DNA of 64,000 bases from Peribacillus frigoritolerans (GTDB taxonomy: Bacteria > Bacillota > Bacilli > Bacillales > DSM-1321): the NCBI RefSeq assembly GCF_030676415.1, contig NZ_JAUUTW010000012.1, forward strand, positions 62,001 to 126,000, in the 5' to 3' direction. Under the pieces are notes generated by a model that made no database searches, was not told where the DNA came from, and saw only the letters and a list, made by a program, of their open reading frames with translations. Below, piece by piece: positions 11,401-20,849 of this stretch; positions within the stretch are counted from its first letter, which is position 1, and each line of letters starts with the position of its first letter. A program made the translations under genes and the position numbers.

Positions 11401-14400
11401 CTTGTCCCAAATGAAATGGTTCTTCCGCTTCGTTTTGAATGAGCCGCTTCATCTCTCTTTCTCTATCTTCCAGAGAGAGAATTGTTAGATCCATTTGGGG
11501 GAGGGGCCTGAAAATATGCGACTGAATCTGTTGAACGGGTTGACCGTCCCGCTCATGAATCACCGTCCGCAATGATTCATGACGTTCAATCAACTGATTC
11601 CATCCCATCTCCAATGCTTCAAGTGACCATTTTCCTGTCAGTCGACATGATGCATGAATATTGTACATCGCACTATTTGGCGTTAACTGATCAATGAACC
11701 ATAGGCGTTTCTGTGCGTAAGAAAGCGGAATGGATTCTTGCCGTGCCATAGGTACAAGTGGTGGAATCTCTCGTCTTTTGTCTCCTTTACACAACTGATC
11801 TAGTCGCTTCGCCAATGCCTCTACCGTATCGTACTTGAAGAGTTCGCGTAGTGGGATTCTGATCTGGAATACTTCTTGTAATCGAGAGACGATTTGAGTA
11901 GCGAGTAGTGAGTGCCCACCCCGTTCAAAGAAAGAGTCCTGAATGCCGATATTTTCTATTCCTAACACTTGACTCCAAACCGAGGCAATGAGCTCTTCCG
12001 ATGGCGTTCGCGGTAGGGCGTTAAAATCTCCCAGAGGTTGTCCATCCGGTGCTGGTAAGGCTTTTCGGTCGATTTTCCCATTCGGAGTAAGCGGGAAAAA
12101 TTCCAACTCTACAAGGTGTGCTGGAACCATGTGACTCGGTAATTGGTTTTGGAGATACTCTCGCCACTTTTGGATATTTCCATCGCTTATCACATACGCC
12201 ACCAATCGCTGATCGCCTGGGCGATCTTCTCTTACTAGCACGACAGCCTCTTTGATAGACGAATGCCTTTCTAAAGTCGCTTCAATTTCTCCAAGCTCAA
12301 TCCGAAAGCCACGCATTTTCACTTGATGGTCCATTCTTCCTATGAATTTTAAATTCCCATCAGTTAGATATCTTACTAGATCTCCGGTTCGATATAGCCG
12401 TTCTCCTAATTGAAACGGATGCGGAACGAATCGTTCAGCAGTTAGATCAGGGCGGTTTAAGTAACCACGTGCTAAGCCTGCACCACCAATATACAACTCA
12501 CCCTCTATCCCTATCGATTGCAAGCGCTGATTCCGATCTAATACATATAGTTGGATATTTTGTATCGGATTTCCAATAGAAACAAATTCTTGATTGCGTT
12601 GACAGTCATATGCATTCACGTAAATGGTTGCTTCTGTTGGTCCATAAAAGTTGGTCAATTTAACTTGTCCGCCCTGATCCCAGTGCTGTTGAAATCGTCT
12701 AACCAACCCTGGACTAAGCTCTTCCCCACCAGAAAACACATGACGCACGGATGAACATTTCCGTTTCAACTCAATATGATCGAAATGATCTAAGAAAACA
12801 GATAGCATCGAGGGAACAAATTGGACAACGGTAACCCGATGGTTCTCTATCACTTCAGCTATTATGGAAGGCTCTTTCTCCGCCCCCGGAGGCAGGAAGG
12901 ATACACATGATCCTACACTAATACCCCAAAATAACTCCCACACAGATACGTCAAATGAAATCGGTGTTTTCTGCAAGACCACATCCCTTTCAGAGAGTGG
13001 ATATTGATGTTGCATCCATTCAAGATAATTGATCACCGAATGATGCTCGATCATCACTCCCTTTGGTTTTCCTGTAGATCCTGAAGTATACATGACGTAT
13101 GCTAAATCTTTTCCTGCTACACTACTTATACATGCGGTCGGTTCTTCCTTTTCAATCGCAATGCGATCTTGATCCATACAAATTATTTCGATTTGTTCGG
13201 ATATACCTATTTTTCCCAACCCTTCTTGCGTCACTAGTACTTCGATTCTAGCATCTTCTAATATATAGCGTAGCCGACTCTCGGGATACGTAGGATCAAG
13301 CGGAACATAGGCTCCTCCTGACTTTAGAATCCCTAGCAACCCTATCATCATTTTTGGGGATCGTTCCATATATACGCCGACTAAAGACTCTGGACCCACA
13401 CCACACTTCTGTAAATAGTGAGCCAGCTGATTAGCACGCTCATTCAGCTCTCTATAGGTAAGTTGCTCATTTTCATAAATAACCGCGATCGCTTCTGGTG
13501 TTTTCTCTACTTGCTGCTCAAATAACGCATGAATCATGCTCTCACATGAATATTCAACTTGGGTATCATTCCATTTCTCTAGTAGTTGTGTCCGCTCTTC
13601 CATTGTTAAATTGGTAATTTCGGATAGCTTTGGATCCGAGCTTTTCGTCATCTGGATCAATGTTTGCGATAGATGACCCTGAATCCGATGAATGGTCTCT
13701 TCATCAAAATGATTCCGGTCATACATCAACTTGAAAGTGATTTCCTTACCTGGCATTGCAATGAACGTCAAAGGATAATTTGTTTGTTCTGCACTTTGAG
13801 CCTCTAGTAATCTTAAATCAGCATTGCGTTCTCCTTGGATCGGGTAATTTTCGAACACATACAAAGTATGAAATAAAGCACTACTCCTTGGAACTTCACT
13901 CCAACCTTGAATATCGACCAATGAATTATACTCGTATTGTCTCCGTTCCATTTCTTTCATCTGTATCTTACGGAGCCATTCTACTACTGATGTATCATCC
14001 GTTACACGAATTCGGGTAGGCAATGTGTTAATGAATAGACCAACCATTTTCTCTGCTCCTACTAATTCAGAAGGACGTCCAGAACTAGTCACACCAAACA
14101 CGATGTCGCTTTCGCCGCTATATCGGCTCATCAAGTAAGCCCAGGCTCCTTGCAGTAACGTATTTAATGTTAGCTGATTATTTCGCACCCACCCTTGTAA
14201 AGACTCAGTCAGTTCCTCAGATAGCCGATAAACACACTCTCCATACCCCTTCTCCTGCCCCTGGTCACTTCTATCCATCTCTAATGGCGTAGGTGCATGA
14301 AATCCTTTTAATTCTTCTGTCCAGAATTTCTCAGCTTTACTTAGATCTTGTTTATTAATCCACTGGATATATTTTTTATAGGGAAGAGACTTGGGAAGAT

Positions 14401-14920
14401 CGAATGCTTCTCCCTTTATCATCTTGAGATAAACTTCCATCACTTCACTGAAGATCAGGGACACACTCCAGCCATCCAACAAAATATGATGATGCGTCCA
14501 AATGATTCTCGTTTCTTCTTCTGTTTCTTTAATCGCAGTGATTCTCATTAACGGTGCTTCGTCTAACGAAAACCCTTGCCTCCGATCAGCATTCAAAAAC
14601 TGGTGTAATTTCTTTTCCCTCTCTCCACATGGAAGAGCACTCCAGTCTTCTCGATGAATGGTAAAAGGAAGACGTTGATAAACAGCTTGCAATGGCTTTT
14701 CTACTTCCTCCCATACAAATACAGAACGCAGGATCTCATGTCGGTGAATGATGTATTCCCAAGCCTTTTCGAAAGTAGCAACATCCAATCGACCACCGAG
14801 TAAGAAACCTACCTGTACAATGTAGGAAAAAGAATGATCATCATCTTGATCATATAAAGTATGAAACAGCATCCCTTTTTGCAAGGGGGATAATCCGTAT
14901 ATATCAATAATGTCCCTCAT
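8450..14920 (-). CDS. krsB: Two-module non-ribosomal peptide synthetase, kurstakin KrsB-like
   Basis: 2156-residue synthetase with order C-A-T-C-A-T. The first C domain opens with SPLQKGMLFH and has HHILLDGWS near residue 143; this resembles condensation domains that accept a D-configured donor (as in TycB), which fits the epimerase closing the upstream protein. The second C (HHIISDGWS near 1195) is of the ordinary L-to-L type. Specificity residues: A1 is DVWQFGFIY, close to the glycine code DILQLGLIW in character but not identical; A2 is DLFNNALTY, a known alanine code. Carrier serines sit in GGHS near 999 and 2048. The last 40 residues are acidic and helical (LLKQLEELSEEEAQ) and could dock to the next protein. 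It starts 2 bp after the krsA stop with AGAGGGTG as ribosome site and ends overlapping krsC by ATGA. Predicted contribution: Gly-Ala. Confidence 0.88.
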   Translation of the reverse strand: MRDIIDIYGLSPLQKGMLFHTLYDQDDDHSFSYIVQVGFLLGGRLDVATFEKAWEYIIHRHEILRSVFVWEEVEKPLQAVYQRLPFTIHREDWSALPCGEREKKLHQFLNADRRQGFSLDEAPLMRITAIKETEEETRIIWTHHHILLDGWSVSLIFSEVMEVYLKMIKGEAFDLPKSLPYKKYIQWINKQDLSKAEKFWTEELKGFHAPTPLEMDRSDQGQEKGYGECVYRLSEELTESLQGWVRNNQLTLNTLLQGAWAYLMSRYSGESDIVFGVTSSGRPSELVGAEKMVGLFINTLPTRIRVTDDTSVVEWLRKIQMKEMERRQYEYNSLVDIQGWSEVPRSSALFHTLYVFENYPIQGERNADLRLLEAQSAEQTNYPLTFIAMPGKEITFKLMYDRNHFDEETIHRIQGHLSQTLIQMTKSSDPKLSEITNLTMEERTQLLEKWNDTQVEYSCESMIHALFEQQVEKTPEAIAVIYENEQLTYRELNERANQLAHYLQKCGVGPESLVGVYMERSPKMMIGLLGILKSGGAYVPLDPTYPESRLRYILEDARIEVLVTQEGLGKIGISEQIEIICMDQDRIAIEKEEPTACISSVAGKDLAYVMYTSGSTGKPKGVMIEHHSVINYLEWMQHQYPLSERDVVLQKTPISFDVSVWELFWGISVGSCVSFLPPGAEKEPSIIAEVIENHRVTVVQFVPSMLSVFLDHFDHIELKRKCSSVRHVFSGGEELSPGLVRRFQQHWDQGGQVKLTNFYGPTEATIYVNAYDCQRNQEFVSIGNPIQNIQLYVLDRNQRLQSIGIEGELYIGGAGLARGYLNRPDLTAERFVPHPFQLGERLYRTGDLVRYLTDGNLKFIGRMDHQVKMRGFRIELGEIEATLERHSSIKEAVVLVREDRPGDQRLVAYVISDGNIQKWREYLQNQLPSHMVPAHLVELEFFPLTPNGKIDRKALPAPDGQPLGDFNALPRTPSEELIASVWSQVLGIENIGIQDSFFERGGHSLLATQIVSRLQEVFQIRIPLRELFKYDTVEALAKRLDQLCKGDKRREIPPLVPMARQESIPLSYAQKRLWFIDQLTPNSAMYNIHASCRLTGKWSLEALEMGWNQLIERHESLRTVIHERDGQPVQQIQSHIFRPLPQMDLTILSLEDREREMKRLIQNEAEEPFHLGQAPLIRTRILKMDKEEWVLLCTMHHIISDGWSMGILLEEWMAFYEGALSGKPVELKKLPVQYADFALWQKEWLKEEDFDQHLQYWKGELAGELPVLQLPMDRPRPAVQTHSGASQSLMLSYSLWEKIKELSQREGSTLFMTLMAAYQSFLARYTGQDDILVGSPIANRNVREIEGLIGFFVNTLVYRADLSGNPTFQELLSQIRKKALKAYEYQDIPFEKVVEAVKPERNTSHSPIFQTMFTLQNTKQGLPQLSERNMEMMQSHTSAAKFDLSLFASETEEGLLLTFEYNTDLFNAATIERMAGHFEHWLYEIVSHPKDSLSKLNMLSKAEYKRLLEEWNDTGAVDLREGTIHTLFEEQVEKTPEAIAVVCKDEELTYRELDERSNQLAHYLQKRGVGCESLVGISVTRSSEMIVGLLGIMKAGGAYVPIDPAYPESRLRYILADAHIEVLVTQEKLQQKMTLLESVDMICIDRDRAAIEQEVTTACTSEVTSDNLAYIIYTSGSTGNPKGVMIEHRSTLTMIHWAHQTYSRQELAGVLASTSLSFDLSVFEVFVPLTMGGKVIVAESALHLDKLSTKDVTLVNTVPSAAKELVRAKTIPSSVRVMNLAGEPLPQSLVQHLYERSPIEKVYNLYGPSEDTTYSTYMKLEKGVMHKVPPIGRPISNTEVYVLSANQQMVPIGVVGELYIGGSGLARGYLNRPDLTNERFIPHPFKEGERVYRTGDLVRYLPDGTLDYLGRIDHQVKIRGFRIELGEIEATLQRHSSVNEVVVMVREDYPGDQRLVAYVVGEENAHDWRDYLKTQLPNYMVPAHFVGLAAFPLTPNGKIDRKALPAPNCKEAEGGYVAPRTPTEEAIVSIWHQVLGTENIGIHDSFFELGGHSLLATQAVSSLKEAFGIELPLHDLFTYTTVQELAERVNQLRRSGNEQAQNDSKGNVSFQDYIQKEAAASNDEELLELLKQLEELSEEEAQGIFESNLVEEGVKK

Positions 14921-14922
14921 CG

Positions 14923-17900
14923 TTACACCCTCTTCTTTGTTAATTTAAGTAATACTTTACTCAAGCTATCTTCCGTAAGTGCCTCTGCATCAGCAAAGTC
15001 TGATACTGTAAAAGCAGACTCTGTCGTTGGTGGATTTAACAGTAGTCGAAGCTGATTTAACATGCCCTTTGCTATCGCTTGAATTGTCAATCTGGAAAAC
15101 TGTTCTCTACTATACATCCAAACAAAATGTAGCTTCTCATCTTTTACCATACCGACAACATCAATCGGGTGAGATGGTTTCGATTCTGGAGCATGATCTA
15201 AGTGTGTAAATCCTGTCTCCTGCATAAACAAAGATTCTTTGGAAAACACTTGATCAAATTGTCCCAAATAGTTAAAGCTTATCGATGGTTTTTGATGCTG
15301 ATAGATTGGAAGCAATTCTCTGCTCAAGTAAAGTAAAATACCATAATCAATGCCATGATTCGGAATTTGACGCAATTGATCTTTCACAGCCTTTAATCCC
15401 TCAATAGGTGTCGTTGTTCCTTGAAGATCAAAGTGAACCGGATAAATACTTGTGAACCAACCCACTGTCCGCGATAGGTCAACGCCTTCGATCATCTCTT
15501 CTCTCCCATGTCCTTCCAAGTGAACAGAAAGCTTATGCTGATTTGTACAGTCGGCTATAGCTTGTACTAATGCCGTCATTAGTACCTCGTTAATCCGTGT
15601 CTTATAAGTCGCCGGAACTTCTTGTAACAACACATGGGTCTCTGCTGCTCCCAACGTCACCGTCACTTGATCAGTCGATGCTTCTGTCGTTTCCTTTATA
15701 GGATAGTCCATCGGAATCGTCATCACTTGTTTTGCTGCCTGTTCATGCCAATAATCTTGTACTTCTTTTGAAATAACTGACTTACTGTATGCCTGTAGTC
15801 GTTCCGACCATTCTTTAAAGGATGTACTTTTCTCAGGTAGCCGAACCTTCTGACCTTGTTCCATCTGGTTGTATACGGCCTGTAAATCTTCCAATAGAAT
15901 TCGCCATGATACCCCATCTACTACTAAATGATGAATCGTCCAGAATAATCGATCGTTCCCATTCAAACCATCATCGAAGTACACTACTCTCATCAATGGA
16001 CCTGTAAGTAAATTGAAACTGGCTTGAGTGATATCCATCTCATCTTGTATCACTTGATTCCACGCTTGTTGATCAGCATCGTTTCGCTTTATCACACGAA
16101 GTACAGACTGTTCATCAATCCCCTCATTTCTCTGCTTCCAGGTTCCATTGGGCAATTGTCCATATCGGAAACGTAAGGCGTCATGATGCTTGAGTAAGTT
16201 TAATAGTGCTTCCTCTAGTAACTCCACATTCAATCTCTTTCTTACTCTCAAAAGCATCGACTGATTCCAATGTTGTGGATGCGGATGATCTTGCTCGAAG
16301 AACCAGTACTGGATCGGGGTGAGCGGTACCTCTCCCGTCACAACACCCTGCTCCGCTTGCACTCCCTGATCTTCTTTGACTACTTGTGCCAACTCGGCAA
16401 TCGTTGGGTGTTCAAACATTTGCTTGGGGGTAAGTTTTAAGCCCAATTGACTCGCTCGTGATATGATCTGAATGCTGAGAATCGAGTCTCCACCAATTTC
16501 AAAGAAGTTATCATGGATTCCCACCTTTTTAATCCCTAATACTTGTTTCCAAATGGTAGCCAGTGTTTCTTCGTTACTATTCCGGGGGGCAACACATTCA
16601 CTTTCGATTTTCCTCACCTCTGGTACATGTAAGGCCTCACGATCAACTTTACCGTTAGCAGTTAGTGGAATGGCTTCCATCATCACAAATTCTGAAGGAA
16701 CCATATAGCTTGGTAGTTCCGCCTTGAGATAATCTCTCCATGCCCCTACATTCCCATCACCCACGACATATGCCACTAATCGTTTATCACCTGGCTGATC
16801 TTCTCGCACGATTACAACAGCCTCTTTTATGGATGCATGCGCGTGTAAAGCAGATTCAATTTCCCCGAGTTCAATTCGGAAACCACGGATCTTCACCTGG
16901 TGATCAATCCGCCCAAGATAATCCAGATTTCCATCCGGCAAGTATCTCGCTAAGTCTCCTGTCCGATATAATCGCGCTCCCGGGTCACTACTGAATAGAT
17001 GAGGAATGAAACGTTCTGCTGTCAATTCGGGTCTGTTTAAATACCCACGTACGAGTCCTGCTCCACCAATATATAGTTCGCCAGTTACGCCAATAGGCAC
17101 AGGCTGTTGACAAGCGTCTAGCACATACACTTCTAAATCTGGAATCCGCTTTCCGATATTACTTTTTGAAGAATGCTGCACATCATCTTGAGTAATTGGA
17201 TAATAAGTAACATGAACGGTAGTTTCTGTAATTCCATACATATTGATTAGCTGTGGCTTCTGCTCTCCATATCTTTGAAACCATGGTAGCAAGCTGGTAG
17301 GATCGAGTGCTTCCCCACCAAATATGACATAGCGCAGATTCAAGTTTTTGTTCTCATCTTCTTGTTCACACACCTGTATCAATTGTCGGAATGCGGATGG
17401 TGTCTGATTAAGAACCGTAACCTCTTCCTTTACTAACAGTTGATAGAAATCCTTGGGCGATCGACTGATCCAGTAAGGAACAACGACCAATTTTCCACCA
17501 TAGAGCAATGCCCCCCAAATTTCCCATACCGAGAAGTCAAACGCATAAGAATGGAAAAGCGTCCAAGTATCTTTTTCATCAAACTGATACCAGCATTCCG
17601 TTGATTTAAATAAACGAATCACATTGTGATGCTCTACCATAACTCCCTTCGGATTCCCTGTTGATCCTGAAGTATAAATCACGTAAGCTAGATGTTGAGG
17701 ACTAACATCAGAAGTCGGTAAAGCAGTACTTTCTTTCTCAATTTCAACTTGATCTCGATCAAGACAAATCGATTTGATATTCTCTGGTAACCATTTCGAT
17801 CCTTTTAAACTTTCTTGCGTTACGACCAACTGAATGCTAGCGTCCTCTAAAATATACTGAAGTCGCTGCTCTGGATATGTTGGATCGAGTGGAACATAAG

Positions 17901-19482
17901 CTCCACCGGCCTTCAGAATTCCCAAAATACCTACAACCATTTCAGGAGACCGTTCAACACAAAGTCCAACCAACGAATCGGGTCCTACTCCTTTTTTCTG
18001 CAGATAGTGAGCTAATTGATTCGCACGTTCATTAAGCTCCCTATAGGTAAGCCTCTCCTTTTCATACATAACTGCAATGGCATTGGGATGAATCGTCGCT
18101 TGCTGCTCAAACAACTCATGAATGGTTGCTTGAGGTGGAAAGTCAAGCTTAGGATCATTGAACTCTACTAAACTTTTTCTTTTATCCGCTTCTGAAAGGA
18201 TTTCGATCTCAGCAACCTTCTGTTTCGGATTTTTAAATATGTTTTCCATTAATGCTAGCATGGTGTTAAAAAAGCGAATCATCTCTTCTTTGGAAAATAA
18301 TTCTTCACGATAATCAATATGTACTTGCAAAGAGTCTATATCAGTCAAGTTTTCGATATGCACTGCAAAATCTTGTACTTCTTCACGATTTGGAATCCAA
18401 AGAGAGTCACCACTTTCACCACGCTCTCTATAATCGATCGTAGTTCCAAAAAGTCGAACATTACTGTTATTCTCTTGATTCATCTGCTTTAATAACAAAT
18501 CAAATGGATATTTCTGATGACGTAATGCTTTACGTTGTTTCCTCGACACTCGACCAATAAATGAGAGTGCTTCTTCTTCAGGATCGATATCCATTCTCAG
18601 AGGAACTGTACTCACCATCATTCCAATTAATTCCCGCTCCATTTTAGTCATACGATTGCCATAAGCCATTCCCAAGGCAATATCAAGCGACGAGGTCCAT
18701 CGATACATCGACAACGAAAGCGCAGCAACAAAAAGAGTATATATACTAAATCCGTAATGATCAGAAAATTCTTCTAACCCATTCTTTGAATATTCAGATA
18801 ATTCGAACGTCTCACGTGATGCTCTCGTACTAACTTGGTAAGCATTATAGGGTTTCAATCCCGTTACGGATAGAAGTGTTTTGAATTCCTCTAACCAGAA
18901 GCTTTGATCTTTTTGAAAACGACTGCTGTTCAAGTACGTCTGTTCATTGACTAGAAACTCAACATATGAGTTCCTAGGGATGTTCATATCTTTCTCACTA
19001 TGAAACTCATGATAATATTTAGCAATCTGACTAGTCCAAATTTGGATTGATAAACCATCCATGATAATGTGATGAACATTGCCAAAGACGGCACACTCAT
19101 TATCGCTTATTTTTATTAAAGCAAAATAGTATAATTCAGAATCAAATAACGTAAACGTCTCTTGCGCCTTCTGCTCAATCCATTTTTCCAGCAAATCCGA
19201 ATCTCTCACGGAACTGAAGTCGAAGAAGTCAAATTCTTGTTCTTGATGTTTAACAAAATATTGCTCAGGTTCCTGGTGCCTATTTTCTTTCAGCCTGATA
19301 CACAGACCATCATTTTCACTGATGACACGATTCACGGCTCGATTTAATATCGAATAATTCATTTTTCGATTGATCTTGAACAAGAATTTCAGATTACATA
19401 TCCCTTTACCTGAATTAATAAATTCTGTATACCATATTCTCCTCTGTGGATGACTTAAAGGATAACACTCCTCATTGGACAT
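14923..19482 (-). CDS. krsA: Initiating NRPS module with starter C and epimerase, kurstakin KrsA-like
   Basis: 1519 residues, order C-A-T-E. The N-terminal C domain (YPLSHPQRRIWYTE, HHIIMDG near residue 137) begins the assembly line and resembles starter C domains that attach a fatty acid in Bacillus and Paenibacillus lipopeptide synthetases. The A domain has specificity residues DFWNIGMVH, the classical threonine code. The carrier carries GGDS (near 1000), the form usually found before epimerases, and the C-terminal domain has HHLVVDG (near 1180), EGHGRE and RTVGWFTS of an epimerization domain. Predicted product of this module: acyl-D-Thr. The ATG is chosen because AAGGGAG lies 8 nt upstream; an in-frame TTG six codons earlier has no such site. 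It follows the exporter stop by 14 bp. Same operon as krsB and krsC. Confidence 0.9.
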   Translation of the reverse strand: MSNEECYPLSHPQRRIWYTEFINSGKGICNLKFLFKINRKMNYSILNRAVNRVISENDGLCIRLKENRHQEPEQYFVKHQEQEFDFFDFSSVRDSDLLEKWIEQKAQETFTLFDSELYYFALIKISDNECAVFGNVHHIIMDGLSIQIWTSQIAKYYHEFHSEKDMNIPRNSYVEFLVNEQTYLNSSRFQKDQSFWLEEFKTLLSVTGLKPYNAYQVSTRASRETFELSEYSKNGLEEFSDHYGFSIYTLFVAALSLSMYRWTSSLDIALGMAYGNRMTKMERELIGMMVSTVPLRMDIDPEEEALSFIGRVSRKQRKALRHQKYPFDLLLKQMNQENNSNVRLFGTTIDYRERGESGDSLWIPNREEVQDFAVHIENLTDIDSLQVHIDYREELFSKEEMIRFFNTMLALMENIFKNPKQKVAEIEILSEADKRKSLVEFNDPKLDFPPQATIHELFEQQATIHPNAIAVMYEKERLTYRELNERANQLAHYLQKKGVGPDSLVGLCVERSPEMVVGILGILKAGGAYVPLDPTYPEQRLQYILEDASIQLVVTQESLKGSKWLPENIKSICLDRDQVEIEKESTALPTSDVSPQHLAYVIYTSGSTGNPKGVMVEHHNVIRLFKSTECWYQFDEKDTWTLFHSYAFDFSVWEIWGALLYGGKLVVVPYWISRSPKDFYQLLVKEEVTVLNQTPSAFRQLIQVCEQEDENKNLNLRYVIFGGEALDPTSLLPWFQRYGEQKPQLINMYGITETTVHVTYYPITQDDVQHSSKSNIGKRIPDLEVYVLDACQQPVPIGVTGELYIGGAGLVRGYLNRPELTAERFIPHLFSSDPGARLYRTGDLARYLPDGNLDYLGRIDHQVKIRGFRIELGEIESALHAHASIKEAVVIVREDQPGDKRLVAYVVGDGNVGAWRDYLKAELPSYMVPSEFVMMEAIPLTANGKVDREALHVPEVRKIESECVAPRNSNEETLATIWKQVLGIKKVGIHDNFFEIGGDSILSIQIISRASQLGLKLTPKQMFEHPTIAELAQVVKEDQGVQAEQGVVTGEVPLTPIQYWFFEQDHPHPQHWNQSMLLRVRKRLNVELLEEALLNLLKHHDALRFRYGQLPNGTWKQRNEGIDEQSVLRVIKRNDADQQAWNQVIQDEMDITQASFNLLTGPLMRVVYFDDGLNGNDRLFWTIHHLVVDGVSWRILLEDLQAVYNQMEQGQKVRLPEKSTSFKEWSERLQAYSKSVISKEVQDYWHEQAAKQVMTIPMDYPIKETTEASTDQVTVTLGAAETHVLLQEVPATYKTRINEVLMTALVQAIADCTNQHKLSVHLEGHGREEMIEGVDLSRTVGWFTSIYPVHFDLQGTTTPIEGLKAVKDQLRQIPNHGIDYGILLYLSRELLPIYQHQKPSISFNYLGQFDQVFSKESLFMQETGFTHLDHAPESKPSHPIDVVGMVKDEKLHFVWMYSREQFSRLTIQAIAKGMLNQLRLLLNPPTTESAFTVSDFADAEALTEDSLSKVLLKLTKKRV

Positions 19483-19496
19483 AAAAAATTCTCCCT

Positions 19497-20744
19497 TCAA
19501 AGATGATTTACACTTATGGGTTCGTGTTTAACCCAAAAATATTTTTGTAATAAGACCCCCATTACTCCAATAATGATGAGCCCAATACCAACATAAAAAT
19601 AGAGTTGAGTTACTCCGAAAATGTGAACCAGTGGTCCGCTCATAGCAGGAGAAATGATGAGGACTGCATTTGCTAAACTGCTTTGAATCCCAAATACTCT
19701 TCCAACCTGTTCTTGATGAGATTCTATTTGCAAAATGACTTGATTGGATACAAGCATAAGTCCACTTCCAAAACCAGCAATAAAACTAATCAGATAGCCA
19801 AAAATGAGGGATGTACCGGGACTTATCAGACCAATCCCACCAAAGCCAATTCCCATTAAAGCGATGCCTCCACATAATACCCAACCATATTGAAAATGTT
19901 TCAATTTCTGAGTGAAGAATGCACCAATTATTCCCCCAAGACCAATAATAGAAATGATGTATCCCATTTTACTCTTATCATTTGGGAACAAGCTCTTAAA
20001 TAAAGTTGGGAACTGTGAGTCTACTAATTGTAATACTGCCATAGCTATTGTAAAGAAAATCATGGTTGATAATATCTTCCGATTGGATAATACATAAACC
20101 CAAGCTTGTAACCAAGCAGTCCAAGTACTTTGCTGTAGCTTTTCCACCTGTTCTCTTGACAGAGATTCCTTTAACCTTAATGTCGGCAACAGAACCAAAG
20201 CAGCTAGAAAACAGCATATTGCCCTTATAATCAGACAAAAATCTGGCTGAAACCAGCCCAGTAACATTCCTCCTATAAGTGGACCCACTATTTTGGTTCC
20301 TTGCTCAACTATCCCATTGATACTTACCGCTTTGGTAAGCAGATCAGGGGAAACAATCTGTCGTGTTAATGTTTGCTGTGCAGGATAATAGAAAACGGTA
20401 AAAATGGAACGAATCATTAATGCTAACAAAAGCCAATGAATATTTTGGACAAATAAAAGAACAATTGTTAATAGACCAACCATAAGATTGCAAAACATCA
20501 TAATTGGAATTTTTCTAAAGCGATCAGCAATCACACCTGCCCATGAACTAAATAAAATTCCAGGTAGTGCATACGCAACGGGAATCAATCCAATCATGGT
20601 GGGGTCTACTTCCCATTCAAAAGCAACAATGGTCATAATGGCTAACATATCAATAAATACTCCGAGCATAAGCAGTGAATACGCAGAAAAAACTTGTAAA
20701 TAAATTGTATTTCCCCAAAGCCCTTTTGAGTCGGTAGTTTTCAT
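19497..20744 (-). CDS. krsE: MFS efflux transporter of the lipopeptide operon, KrsE-like
   Basis: 415-residue, 12-helix major facilitator of the drug or siderophore exporter type (GVIADRFRK loop after helix 2 is the MFS motif A region; GPLIGG in helix 5 resembles the antiporter motif). It is the first gene of the NRPS operon, so it probably exports or confers self-protection against the lipopeptide. The start is set at the ATG before KTTDSKG because AAGGAG lies 8 nt upstream and the protein then has normal family length. The frame stays open for another 102 codons upstream, but those codons belong to a collagenase remnant and unrelated junction sequence. No convincing promoter was found directly upstream. 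The krsE name rests on operon position ahead of krsA. Confidence 0.85.
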   Translation of the reverse strand: MKTTDSKGLWGNTIYLQVFSAYSLLMLGVFIDMLAIMTIVAFEWEVDPTMIGLIPVAYALPGILFSSWAGVIADRFRKIPIMMFCNLMVGLLTIVLLFVQNIHWLLLALMIRSIFTVFYYPAQQTLTRQIVSPDLLTKAVSINGIVEQGTKIVGPLIGGMLLGWFQPDFCLIIRAICCFLAALVLLPTLRLKESLSREQVEKLQQSTWTAWLQAWVYVLSNRKILSTMIFFTIAMAVLQLVDSQFPTLFKSLFPNDKSKMGYIISIIGLGGIIGAFFTQKLKHFQYGWVLCGGIALMGIGFGGIGLISPGTSLIFGYLISFIAGFGSGLMLVSNQVILQIESHQEQVGRVFGIQSSLANAVLIISPAMSGPLVHIFGVTQLYFYVGIGLIIIGVMGVLLQKYFWVKHEPISVNHL

Positions 20745-20849
20745 AAAAACGAGCTCCTTAAGTTTACTAAAAAAGAACAACGATAGGTCATTCCAACTCT
20801 CTAGCCAGTTAGCTTCAAAGCTCGTGTGATATGGCTGACTCGCCGGATT

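Noticed and set aside
19483-19500. TTG start of the first synthetase at 19500
   Set aside because: It overlaps the exporter stop and contains the ribosome site for the ATG at 19482.
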